A DNA stretch of 6,864 nucleotides from the NCBI GenBank assembly GCA_021775195.1, contig JAJFIG010000415.1:1-6864 (forward strand), written 5' to 3'. Numbering within the stretch: position 1 is the first letter of the stretch; the number at the start of each line of letters is the position of its first letter. The stretch is from Rhodospirillales bacterium. GTDB lineage: Bacteria > Pseudomonadota > Alphaproteobacteria > Rhodospirillales > 2-02-FULL-58-16. Positions 1 through 4,601 of the stretch are shown here, one piece after another. The translations under genes were made by a program, and so were the position numbers. The notes under the pieces are model-generated. The model was not told where the DNA came from. It ran no database searches and worked only from the letters and a program-made list of their open reading frames with translations.

Positions 1-711
1 AAGGGCGACCCCGTCGAGTATGCCGAGGATTTCCAGTCCAAGCCCTGGACCGTCGCCGTCGAAGGCCACGTCGAGAACCCCGGCGTCTACGCCTACGAGG
101 ACATCGTCAAGCCCCACAAGCTCGAGGACCGGGTCTACCGCTTCCGCTGCGTCGAGGCCTGGTCCATGGTCGTGCCCTGGGTCGGAATTCCCCTCGCCGA
201 CGTCATCAAGCGCCTGGGCCCGACGTCGAAGGCCAAGTACGTCGCCTTCGAGACCCTCTATGATCCCGACCGCATGCCGGGCCAGAAGCGCAAGGTCCTG
301 CCCTGGCCCTACAGGGAGGGGCTGCGCATCGACGAGGCCATGAACCCCCTGACCCTGCTCGCCGTCGGCCTCTACGGCGAGGAGCTGCCGGGCCAGAACG
401 GCGCCCCCATCCGCCTCGTCGTGCCCTGGAAGTACGGCTTCAAGAGCATCAAGTCGATCGTCAAGCTGGTCTTCACCGAGGACCAGCCAAAGACCACCTG
501 GAACGACGCCATTTCCCGCGAGTACGGCTTCTATTCCAACGTCAATCCCAAGGTCGACCACCCCCGCTGGAGCCAGGCCAAGGAGCGCCGCCTCGGCGGC
601 GAGACCAACCTCTTCGGCTTCACCCCCAAGATCCCGACCCTGATGTTCAACGGCTACGAGGAAGAGGTCGCCGGGCTTTATGCCGGCATGGACTTGGCCA
701 GGAACTACTGA
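1..711 (+). CDS. msrP: MsrP (YedY-type) methionine sulfoxide reductase catalytic subunit, 5'-truncated by window edge
   Basis: This is the C-terminal 236 residues of the periplasmic molybdenum-cofactor enzyme that reduces protein-bound methionine sulfoxide. The reading frame is open from base 1 and ends with TGA at 709-711. The fragment contains the sulfite-oxidase-fold molybdopterin domain. [13 protein letters not shown] (fragment residues 48-60) carries Cys50, the expected thiolate ligand of Mo. The family-typical stretches [32 protein letters not shown] and FNGYEEEV follow. E. coli MsrP is about 334 aa, so roughly 70-100 N-terminal residues, including the expected Tat signal, lie outside. 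In many bacteria the haem membrane partner msrQ sits directly after msrP. Here a receiver-domain gene follows after 104 nt, so msrQ is either upstream of the window, elsewhere or absent. Identification rests on motif recognition of a well-conserved family. Confidence 0.95.
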   Translation, partial: KGDPVEYAEDFQSKPWTVAVEGHVENPGVYAYEDIVKPHKLEDRVYRFRCVEAWSMVVPWVGIPLADVIKRLGPTSKAKYVAFETLYDPDRMPGQKRKVLPWPYREGLRIDEAMNPLTLLAVGLYGEELPGQNGAPIRLVVPWKYGFKSIKSIVKLVFTEDQPKTTWNDAISREYGFYSNVNPKVDHPRWSQAKERRLGGETNLFGFTPKIPTLMFNGYEEEVAGLYAGMDLARNY

Positions 712-815
712 GCTTAATCGGCAAATTCCGCCGACGCTGGATAACTCTTCTGATGACGGCATGATTTGGGTAGGATTGGTGCCGGTTCGAACATCAGCCA
801 CGACATATCGGTAAA

Positions 816-1205
816 ATGCCCCACAGTGATCTGACGGTCATGATCATCGACGATCAGAAGGCCATGCGCTCGATCCTGCGCCAGCTTCTGAACGACGCCG
901 GTATTTACGACATCATCGAAGGCGAAAACGGCGAAAACGCCCTGGATGTTCTCGGCAAGGCCGGGGATGCCAGACCCGATGTCATTGTCTGCGATTTGCA
1001 CATGGACAGGATGGACGGCATGGAGTTCGTCAATCGCCTGCGCCGCAACAAGGACATCACCCCCGTGCTCATGCTGACCGGGGATACGGACAGGTTGATG
1101 CGCGATGTTTCCCTGCAGATCGGCGTCGCCAAGTTCCTGAACAAACCCATTTCATCGGCCGATCTTTTCAAGGAAATCTGCGCCGCAGTCGGTTACCAGG
1201 AGTAA
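816..1205 (+). CDS. Stand-alone CheY-like response regulator receiver protein
   Basis: This 129-residue protein consists of a single receiver domain with no output domain. The phosphorylation site is complete: acidic pair D12-D13, phospho-acceptor D60 (in VIVCDLHM), T88 (LMLTGD) and invariant K110 (FLNKP). The aromatic switch position, three residues before the lysine, is F107. By family knowledge it should take phosphate from a histidine kinase and act by protein-protein contact, as CheY, DivK or CpdR do; which pathway is not visible. The ATG at 816 has only a weak Shine-Dalgarno (CGGTAA just upstream). A second ATG at 840 would remove residues just before the first beta-strand, so 816 is preferred. 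No kinase or chemotaxis gene is adjacent, so it is an orphan here. Its 3' end overlaps a convergent GIY-YIG ORF. Confidence 0.92.
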   Translation: MPHSDLTVMIIDDQKAMRSILRQLLNDAGIYDIIEGENGENALDVLGKAGDARPDVIVCDLHMDRMDGMEFVNRLRRNKDITPVLMLTGDTDRLMRDVSLQIGVAKFLNKPISSADLFKEICAAVGYQE

Positions 1206-1361
1206 CCACGGGGACGGGACAATGGTGCCACGCTGGACCGCCGCGGCCTTGTTCGACGTCACTTGGCCATGTTCATGCGAAGCCATCCGTCGTCGAAGGT
1301 CGTCGGTCGATCCGACGTATGAGACCCCGTTATTCAGTTGAAGAAAGTAGACGTACCACAT
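1152..1361 (-). CDS. Small GIY-YIG nuclease-family protein, probably C-terminally truncated
   Basis: The N-terminal half is a clear GIY-YIG (URI/COG2827-type) domain. It starts MWYVYFLQ and continues with GVSYVGSTDDLRRRMASHEHG, giving Tyr5, Tyr15, Gly17, Arg23-25 and His29 in the usual order. I chose the ATG at 1361 over the in-frame one at 1385 because family members begin right at the first beta-strand. After residue 38 the match fades. There may be an extra 8-9 residues before a possible PWLLLVT equivalent of the family's PW-x-LV stretch. The catalytic Glu helix expected near the end is replaced by a tail read antisense through the receiver gene's last 54 bases. The total is 69 aa, against the usual 80-100. 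I read it as a decaying or truncated copy, although a short functional variant cannot be excluded. The upstream side carries palindromic repeats and a tRNA gene. Confidence 0.6.
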   Translation of the reverse strand: MWYVYFLQLNNGVSYVGSTDDLRRRMASHEHGQVTSNKAAAVQRGTIVPSPWLLLVTDCGADFLEKIGR

Positions 1362-1405
1362 GGCGCCAATCCCCCTACGCTTCAAGGGGAGCTTCGGGCG
1401 ACACT

Positions 1406-1473
1406 CCTACGCCTAAGCGCCTTCGCGCGCCAGACCACAAGGGTGGCGTGCCACCCGAAGCCGAAGGCGTAGG
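1406..1473. repeat. Nested palindromic (REP-like) intergenic element
   Basis: A perfect 9-bp outer inverted repeat, CCTACGCCT (1406-1414) and AGGCGTAGG (1465-1473), encloses CTTCG (1421-1425) / CGAAG (1456-1460) and an inner GGGTGGC (1441-1447) / GCCACCC (1450-1456). Together they could fold as one long imperfect stem-loop. It ends 2 bases before the CCA end of tRNA-Ser, so it might also help end or process that transcript, although no T-run follows. A related GAAGC...CGTAGGG string occurs at about 1371-1394, closer to the GIY-YIG start. Whether it is a genome-wide repeat family cannot be judged from one window. Confidence 0.55.
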
Positions 1474-1474
1474 G

Positions 1475-1565
1475 TGGCGGATGGGGTGGGATTCGAACCC
1501 ACGATACCCTTTTGAGGTATACTCCCTTAGCAGGGGAGCGCCTTCAGCCGCTCGGCCACCCATCC
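1475..1565 (-). tRNA. tRNA-Ser (anticodon GCU), with encoded CCA
   Basis: On the minus strand the gene begins GGATGGG (1565-1559) and this acceptor strand pairs perfectly with CCCATCC (1485-1479). Discriminator G (1478) is followed by a genomically encoded CCA (1477-1475). The anticodon arm is CTCCC-CTGCTAA-GGGAG with anticodon GCT at 1531-1529, reading AGC/AGU serine codons. The D-arm segment GGCCGAGCGGCTGAAGG and a long class-II variable arm (TATACC...GGGTATC) are as expected for tRNA-Ser. The T-arm is GTGGG-TTCGAAT-CCCAC. All arms pair without mismatches that I can see, so it should be functional. It lies between the GST gene and the GIY-YIG remnant. Confidence 0.97.
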
Positions 1566-1602
1566 TTGTGCGCAGGGGCCCCGCCAGGAAGCGGGACTCC
1601 TT

Positions 1603-1631
1603 CTTCTAGCCGTCCGCCCGCCGCCGATCAA
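1603..1631 (-). promoter_or_regulatory. Candidate sigma-70-type promoter for tRNA-Ser
   Basis: On the minus strand, TTGATC (1631-1626) and TAGAAG (1608-1603) are separated by exactly 17 bases. Each matches the consensus at 4 of 6 positions. This would start transcription about 30 nt upstream of the mature tRNA 5' end. The -35 box begins 4 nt after the GST stop codon, so the tRNA may be transcribed independently of the GST gene. A CCCGC/GCGGG hairpin (1580-1584 / 1591-1595) lies in the leader. Confidence 0.4.
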
Positions 1632-1635
1632 GCGG

Positions 1636-2268
1636 TTACACGGGGTCGGGAATGGTCTCCATGCCCCGCTGCACCGCCGGGCGTTCCGAGATCGCGTCGT
1701 ACCAGCGCTTGACGTTGGCGAACTCGCCGAGATCCACCTCGTGGCGGGGATGGCGCGCCGTCCACGGGTAGGTGGCGATGTCGGCGATGGTGTAGTCGTC
1801 GCCGGCAAGATAGGCGGTCTCGGCGAGGCGCCGGTCCATGACCCCGTATAGGCGCCGGGTCTCGTCGTGATAGCGCTTCTTGCCGTAGGGCACGTCTTCC
1901 TTGGGCTTGAACATGAAGTGGTGGGCCTGGCCGAACATCGGTCCGACGCCGCCCATCTGGAACATCAACCACACCAAGGTCTCGTAGCGCCCCCGGCCTT
2001 CCGCTGGCAGCAGCGGGCTGCTCGTCTTTTCCGCCAGGTAGACGAGAATCGCCCCCGATTCGAACATCGAATAGGGCTCGCCGTCCGGGCCCTCGGAATC
2101 GACGATCGCCGGAATCCGGTTGTTGGGGCTGATCTTAAGAAACTCGGGCTCGAACTGTTCGCGCTTGCGGATATCCACCCGGTGAACGGTGAAGGGCAAG
2201 CCGAGCTCCTCCAGCATGATGGAGACCTTGCGCCCGTTGGGCGTCGACCAGGAATAGAGATCGATCAT
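1636..2268 (-). CDS. yfcG: YfcG/Nu-class glutathione S-transferase (disulfide-bond reductase type)
   Basis: This is a 210-residue cytosolic GST. The N-terminal thioredoxin fold opens MIDLYSWSTPNGRKVS, giving Thr9 and Asn11, the glutathione-contacting residues at the same numbering as in E. coli YfcG. SPNNRIPAIVD supplies the cis-Pro (P53), and MFESGAI supplies the Glu70-Ser71 pair that holds the gamma-glutamyl group. The all-alpha C-terminal domain contains the family-typical QMGGVGPMFGQAHHF and the N-capping box YTIADIATYPW. The usual catalytic Tyr/Ser/Cys at the start of helix 1 is absent, as in the Nu class, whose members bind GSSG and reduce disulfides. I chose ATG 2268 because it starts at the first beta-strand and has AAAAGGA about 11-12 nt upstream; a longer ORF from 2391 runs through terminator sequence. 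It is probably transcribed alone or by read-through from the small upstream gene. Confidence 0.93.
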   Translation of the reverse strand: MIDLYSWSTPNGRKVSIMLEELGLPFTVHRVDIRKREQFEPEFLKISPNNRIPAIVDSEGPDGEPYSMFESGAILVYLAEKTSSPLLPAEGRGRYETLVWLMFQMGGVGPMFGQAHHFMFKPKEDVPYGKKRYHDETRRLYGVMDRRLAETAYLAGDDYTIADIATYPWTARHPRHEVDLGEFANVKRWYDAISERPAVQRGMETIPDPV

Positions 2269-2334
2269 GGTTGGATTGTCCTTTTTCTTCGCTACCCCCC
2301 GGCTCGCCGCCGGCATCGGGCCCCCAGCATAAGC

Positions 2335-2367
2335 AAAAGCCGACGCGCCGCAAGCCGGCGCGCTTTT
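2335..2367. terminator. Possible bidirectional hairpin terminator
   Basis: CGCGCCG (2344-2350) pairs with CGGCGCG (2356-2362) around loop CAAGC. An outer AAAAG (2335-2339) / CTTTT (2363-2367) pairing is offset by a 4-nt bulge. Read on either strand the GC stem is followed by a short T-rich tract (CTTTTGTCTT on plus, CTTTTGCTT on minus). It lies between the GST gene and the small exported-protein gene, downstream of a better minus-strand terminator, and may act as its backup. Confidence 0.4.
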
Positions 2368-2391
2368 GTCTTCGATCGCGAGCGTAAGCAC

Positions 2392-2416
2392 AAAAAAACG
2401 ACCGGTAAAACCGGCC
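2392..2416 (-). terminator. Rho-independent terminator of the 63-aa exported-protein gene
   Basis: On the minus strand a 7-bp stem, GGCCGGT (2416-2410) with ACCGGTC (2406-2400), contains one G-U pair. It has a TTT loop and is followed within two bases by seven T residues (2398-2392). It begins about 52 nt after the stop codon at 2469, where the end of that transcript is expected. Confidence 0.8.
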
Positions 2417-2468
2417 GCTAAAGAAGGACAGCCACGTCCTTACGTCTCCCAGAAAACTACCGGTGCCG

Positions 2469-2660
2469 TCAGCCTCCCTCGCCGGGCTTGGACACCGTCG
2501 CCGTCGATCCCTCGGCAAGGCTCTGATCCGTGTGGGGCGCGCTCACCGATTTTGTCGAATAACCGCCGCAACCCTCACCGGCACTTGCCGGCGTGACAAG
2601 CGCGAAAGCCAGAGCTCCCGCCGCAAGCACCGTGGAGGCCACCGAAATCAAAGAACGCAT
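2469..2660 (-). CDS. Small exported protein of unknown function (63 aa)
   Basis: The protein opens MRSLISVASTVLAAGALAF and has a textbook Sec signal peptide: Arg2, a hydrophobic core to about residue 22, and an ASA site predicting cleavage after Ala27. The mature peptide is only 36 residues. It starts GEGCGGYSTKSVS, holds a single Cys (31), is rich in Ser, Thr and Gly, and ends KPGEGG. I recognise no domain; the CGGYS-plus-Thr/Ser-tail layout resembles small hypothetical periplasmic proteins of alphaproteobacteria. ATG 2660 is preferred to the in-frame 2738 start because it gives the signal peptide at the N-terminus and has AGAGG 9 nt upstream. Also, the promoter at 2703-2731 lies inside the longer version. 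With its own promoter and terminator it is a compact single-gene transcript. Confidence 0.75.
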   Translation of the reverse strand: MRSLISVASTVLAAGALAFALVTPASAGEGCGGYSTKSVSAPHTDQSLAEGSTATVSKPGEGG

Positions 2661-2702
2661 GGGTCTCGACCTCTGCCTGTGGATGTCGTGCGAATTAGTG
2701 TC

Positions 2703-2731
2703 ATTATAACCACATTCCACACCGGCGTCCA
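2703..2731 (-). promoter_or_regulatory. Sigma-70-type promoter of the 63-aa exported-protein gene
   Basis: On the minus strand a perfect TATAAT (2708-2703) stands 17 bases downstream of TGGACG (2731-2726), which matches TTGACA at 4 of 6 positions. A consensus -10 box is conspicuous in such GC-rich DNA. The predicted start near 2696 leaves a leader of about 35 nt before the ATG at 2660. Confidence 0.7.
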
Positions 2732-2776
2732 TGGTCATGGGAAAGCCCGACCCCGTGGCTGGATACCAACCTTGTC

Positions 2777-3244
2777 TCAGTCATCCTTCTTCTTGCGGCG
2801 TTTGTGCTTGCGAGCTTTCTTTTCCGCCTTGCGCCGCTCCTTGCGGGCCTTCTTGCGCGCCTTGCGCTCGTCGTCGTCGTCCTCGCTGGCTTCCCGTTCC
2901 TCCTTGCTGGCCTTTTTTTCCGCCTTGCGCCGCTTCTTGCGAGCCTTCTTGCGCGCCTTGTGTTCCTCGTCCTCGGCGTCCTCGTGAGCCTTGCGGCGCT
3001 TTTTTCGTGCTTCCTTGCGGGCCTTTCGTTCGTCTTTGTCGGCCTCGTCGCGGGCTTCGTTATCTTCCTTCCTGTCTTCCCCCTGCGCCCGGCGCTCTTC
3101 GGCCCGTTTCAGCATTTCCTGGGCACGCTCGAGGTTGGTGCTGCTCGACGGTCCCGGCGCGCTTTGCTGGGCCACCGCGACGGACGAATAAACCACCATC
3201 GCGGCCAGCGCCGCGGTGATGAATCCAAATACCTTTCCCGTCAT
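2777..3244 (-). CDS. Exported Lys/Arg-rich protein with triplicated charged repeat, unknown function
   Basis: The protein has 155 residues. Residues 1-27 (MTGKVFGFITAALAAMVVYS...AQQ) look like a signal peptide with cleavage near VAVA-QQ; uncleaved, it would be a membrane anchor. A short Ser/Pro linker follows, then a helix-prone stretch (NLERAQEMLKRAEERRAQ, 37-54). Residues 71-155 use only K, R, E, D, A and H apart from two serines (113, 120). This tail contains three copies of [RH]KARK[EK]ARK[KE]RRKA at 73-86, 95-108 and 127-140, separated by acidic spacers. Such sequence favours long charged helices with strong net positive charge. I assign no function; binding of an anionic partner (LPS, nucleic acid, polyphosphate) would be inference only. 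ATG 3244 is chosen over GTG 3253 because AAGGGAG lies 8 nt before the ATG and overlaps the GTG. No T-rich terminator is visible after the stop. Confidence 0.72.
   Translation of the reverse strand: MTGKVFGFITAALAAMVVYSSVAVAQQSAPGPSSSTNLERAQEMLKRAEERRAQGEDRKEDNEARDEADKDERKARKEARKKRRKAHEDAEDEEHKARKKARKKRRKAEKKASKEEREASEDDDDERKARKKARKERRKAEKKARKHKRRKKKDD
2825..3032 (-). repeat. Internal DNA triplication in the Lys/Arg-rich gene
   Basis: Three 46-nt units lie at 2825-2870, 2921-2966 and 2987-3032, all in the same reading phase (offsets of 96 and 66 nt, that is 32 and 22 codons). The first two differ at 5 of 46 positions; the third is more diverged. They encode the KARK-type repeats of the exported protein, so repeat number may change by slippage or recombination. 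Confidence 0.75.
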
Positions 3245-3489
3245 CGGAACCACTCCCTTCCCGGGGCCAGACCCCGTCCAGTGGATGCAGGGGACTATTC
3301 AAATAGCCTCTCCCCAACAGCGCAAGATGAATTGCGGTTCGCCTCTGCGACCGGTTGTTTTTCGTCCCTCAGGGTCGGACCGTGAAGCCCTGCTACTTAT
3401 CCCCAGGTTCCACAGGGGTGTGGATCGAATCCGGGTTTTTGGAACGACTATTTTTTGCTACGCTCTTAATTGAGTTCGGGGTCTTCGTT

Positions 3490-3552
3490 GACCCGCAAGG
3501 GACGGTGGAGGATTCGAACTCTAATTCGAAGTTTCCCAGGGACCCGCAAGGG
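3490..3552. repeat. Direct repeat of a 12-nt motif, GACCCGCAAGGG
   Basis: There are two exact copies, at 3490-3501 and 3541-3552, in otherwise non-coding DNA. Each contains a small inverted repeat (CCC/GGG) around GCAA. Confidence 0.8.
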
Positions 3553-3576
3553 TATGAAGAAATTTCGAGTGGGGAG

Positions 3577-3615
3577 CGGCCCGGACGAGCAATCGACCGG
3601 GCCGTTTCTTTTTTT
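3577..3615 (+). terminator. Strong Rho-independent terminator upstream of the Arg-hexad gene
   Basis: A perfect 8-bp GC stem, CGGCCCGG (3577-3584) with CCGGGCCG (3597-3604), encloses a 12-nt loop and is followed at once by TTTCTTTTTTT (3605-3615). Orientation is plus. No plausible protein gene ends upstream on this strand for over 2 kb, so it must end a non-coding transcript or attenuate transcription into the ORF starting at 3682. Confidence 0.85.
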
Positions 3616-3652
3616 ACCGGTTGCCGGGGTTCCGCCCACCGGCAGGGCATGT

Positions 3653-3681
3653 CCCCTTAAGCGGGCCAGGGGGGGTCGTGG
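3653..3681 (+). promoter_or_regulatory. Ribosome-binding site of the Arg-hexad gene, possibly sequestered
   Basis: AGGGGGGG (3668-3675) lies 6 nt before the ATG at 3682 and sets the start. CCCC at 3653-3656 could pair with the G-run and mask it. A separate TGCCGG (3622-3627) / CCGGCA (3639-3644) hairpin precedes it. Masking is inference from complementarity only. Confidence 0.4.
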
Positions 3682-3975
3682 ATGAGGGAAAGACGAGACG
3701 GTTGGGACCGCCGCGCCGCCAAGGACCGGCGCCATTCCCTGGAACGCCGTTCCCTGGACGAACGGCGCTCGGGACTCGCGCTGCTTTTCGACACCGAGGG
3801 GCGCAGCGAGGAAGATATCCGCCGCGATGCCCACGACTGGTGGATCGATCTTGATCAGCGGATCGATACCGAGGGCCGCGTCAACGGCGACCGGCGCCAG
3901 GCGGACGAGCGCCGCGACACGGACTTCAGGCGATCGCACACCGACCGCCGCGGTTCCTTTTTCCGTTCCACCTGA
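3682..3975 (+). CDS. Arg-Arg hexad-repeat small protein, unknown function (97 aa)
   Basis: This highly charged soluble-looking protein has no signal peptide or membrane segment. Arg-Arg pairs fall at residues 4, 10, 16, 22 and 28, then at 71, 77, 83 and 89, an exact six-residue period of the form [DE]RRxxx. Between the two blocks, DTEGR occurs twice (37-41 and 62-66) around a central HDWWIDLDQ, giving a roughly symmetric layout. DRRxxxDRR strings occur in hypothetical bacterial proteins and as tails of regulatory proteins, but I assign no function. AGGGGGGG 6 nt upstream supports the ATG. The antisense frame is also open across much of this stretch, and a period-6 codon pattern keeps it stop-free, so coding status needs checking. 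The gene is followed by a GCCGCCC-TTT-GGGCGGC hairpin lacking a T-run. Confidence 0.65.
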   Translation: MRERRDGWDRRAAKDRRHSLERRSLDERRSGLALLFDTEGRSEEDIRRDAHDWWIDLDQRIDTEGRVNGDRRQADERRDTDFRRSHTDRRGSFFRST

Positions 3976-3990
3976 ATCCCTTGAGCTCTA

Positions 3991-4147
3991 TCCTTCGAGA
4001 CGCCGCCCTTTGGGCGGCTCCTCATCCTTCGACTGAGCTAAGGATGAGGCCTCTCATATCATCAAATTCTTAACCCTCATGCTGAGGAGGCCCAGGCTCC
4101 GCCGGAGGCTACGCCGAGGCGAGCGCGGAGCGCCGTCTCGAAGCATA
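3991..4147. repeat. Inverted pair of alphaproteobacterial-type palindromic repeats
   Basis: CTTCGAGACG (3993-4002) recurs inverted as CGTCTCGAAG (4134-4143). From each outer end the order is the same: CTTCGAGACG, a variable GC-rich hairpin (GCCGCCC/GGGCGGC at 4002-4018 in the left copy), then CTCCTCA. In the left copy this runs into a second hairpin with a perfect 10-bp stem, CCTCATCCTT (4020-4029) / AAGGATGAGG (4040-4049). The right copy has CCTCA/TGAGG at 4075-4079 / 4083-4087. From memory, CTTCGAGACGC...CTCCTCAGGATGAGG strings are scattered repeatedly through many alphaproteobacterial genomes. The pair separates the convergent ends of the Arg-hexad gene and the 133-aa gene and may serve both as transcription-end structure. 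Confidence 0.75.
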
Positions 4148-4187
4148 AGCCACCAGTAATGCACTATTTCGGTAAACTGCCAGCCCG

Positions 4188-4589
4188 TCAGCCGCTACCT
4201 GCCGGCGACTCCCCCTCATCCTCGTCGGTCACGTGGGCCCAATGGGCTAGGAAATCGTCCACTGCCTGGCGCGCCGGCACGCACGCCGCGCCATAAGGCT
4301 CCGAACGCAAGTAGATGAGCGTCAGGGTCAGGCTGGTCAGCCGGACCTGGTCGCGGCGGTCCCGGGCGTCCTTGTGCAGGCGCCGGTACTCGGTGATGTA
4401 ACGCTCGTAATCGGGCGGGTCGCCCACCGCCAGTTCGTGGGCCTGGTCAAGGTATTCCCGGATCTGCACGGCAACCTCCCGGGCGGCGGTGGAGCCGAAC
4501 CCCTGGAAGGTCATCTCGACGATCGTCTCGGCGTCCTTGTTGAGACGCTTGATCTCCCGTTTGGGATTTTTTCTGAACCAGGAAAACAT
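4188..4589 (-). CDS. Conserved-looking hypothetical protein (133 aa)
   Basis: I recognise no family. The protein starts MFSWFRKNPKREIKRLNKDA, a short amphipathic basic N-terminus. It is then largely helix-prone and charged through about residue 85 (for example AAREVAVQIREYLDQAHELA and YERYITEYRRLHKDARDRRDQ). A more hydrophobic segment, TSLTLTLIYLRSEPYGAAC, follows, and the acidic tail is DEDEGESPAGSG. There is no signal peptide or clear transmembrane helix. The ATG lies 12 nt after the stop of the upstream dehydrogenase on the same strand, with only a weak GGTGA before it. This suggests co-transcription and perhaps translational coupling. Its transcript would run into the palindromic repeat pair at 3991-4147. 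Confidence 0.8.
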   Translation of the reverse strand: MFSWFRKNPKREIKRLNKDAETIVEMTFQGFGSTAAREVAVQIREYLDQAHELAVGDPPDYERYITEYRRLHKDARDRRDQVRLTSLTLTLIYLRSEPYGAACVPARQAVDDFLAHWAHVTDEDEGESPAGSG

Positions 4590-4601
4590 GGGTCACCAAG
4601 G

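Larger units (their letters stand above)
3479..3615 (+). ncRNA. Candidate structured RNA: small RNA or leader/attenuator of the Arg-hexad gene
   Basis: GACCCGCAAGGG occurs twice (3490-3501 and 3541-3552, 51 nt apart). Each copy can form a CCC-GCAA-GGG hairpin with a GNRA-class tetraloop; the second gains an A-T pair (3542/3553). The first GACCC can instead pair with GGGTC at 3479-3483 around a TTCGTT loop, so two exclusive folds are possible. The sequence after each copy is also loosely alike (GGATTCGAACT against ATTTCGAGT). The block ends in a strong intrinsic terminator about 65 nt before the next gene. The 5' end is not defined; the start given is simply the first paired base, and only weak promoter-like matches exist around 3436-3470. 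I do not recognise an Rfam family. Confidence 0.35.
3245..3681. other. Intergenic region with RNA-like structure, no convincing gene
   Basis: These 437 nt separate two divergently transcribed small genes. Several ORFs cross the region in different frames but none has a Shine-Dalgarno, recognisable domain or consistent codon use. What it does hold, listed separately, is a twin 12-nt repeat able to form GCAA-loop hairpins, a strong plus-strand terminator and a possible ribosome-site hairpin. It must also carry the unidentified promoter of the minus-strand Lys/Arg-rich gene. I found no strong -35/-10 pair for either direction. Confidence 0.6.

Noticed and set aside
718..734. TCGGC/GCCGA hairpin just after msrP as a terminator
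   Set aside because: The stem is only 5 bp with a 7-nt loop and no T-run follows.
1441..1456. GGGTGGC/GCCACCC as an intrinsic terminator of tRNA-Ser
   Set aside because: On the minus strand it is followed by CTTGTGG with no T-run, so it is described only as part of the palindromic element.
1867..2421. 184-codon plus-strand open frame
   Set aside because: It is antisense to the well-identified GST gene, and its tail runs through two terminator hairpins.
2804..3385. 193-codon plus-strand frame rich in Leu and Phe
   Set aside because: It is the mirror of the Lys/Arg-rich repeats on the other strand; the apparent hydrophobic segments are the complement of Lys/Glu codons.
3439..3464. TTGGAA ... 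TACGCT as a promoter for the candidate plus-strand RNA
   Set aside because: The spacing is only 14 bases and the -10 match is poor; alternatives in the same stretch are no better.
3511..3530. tRNA-like T-loop (GATTCGAAC) with ATTCGAA repeated nearby
   Set aside because: No acceptor or anticodon arm can be built around it on either strand, and the flanking stem has mismatches, so it is not a tRNA; an att-site remnant is unsupported.
3490..3552. Twin 12-nt repeats as a CRISPR array
   Set aside because: There are only two short copies, the unit is too short for a CRISPR repeat, and no cas genes are present.
3466..3939. 157-codon open frame on the minus strand
   Set aside because: It lies antisense to the Arg-hexad ORF and the terminator region, lacks a Shine-Dalgarno and domain, and is kept open by the periodic codon pattern of the opposite strand.
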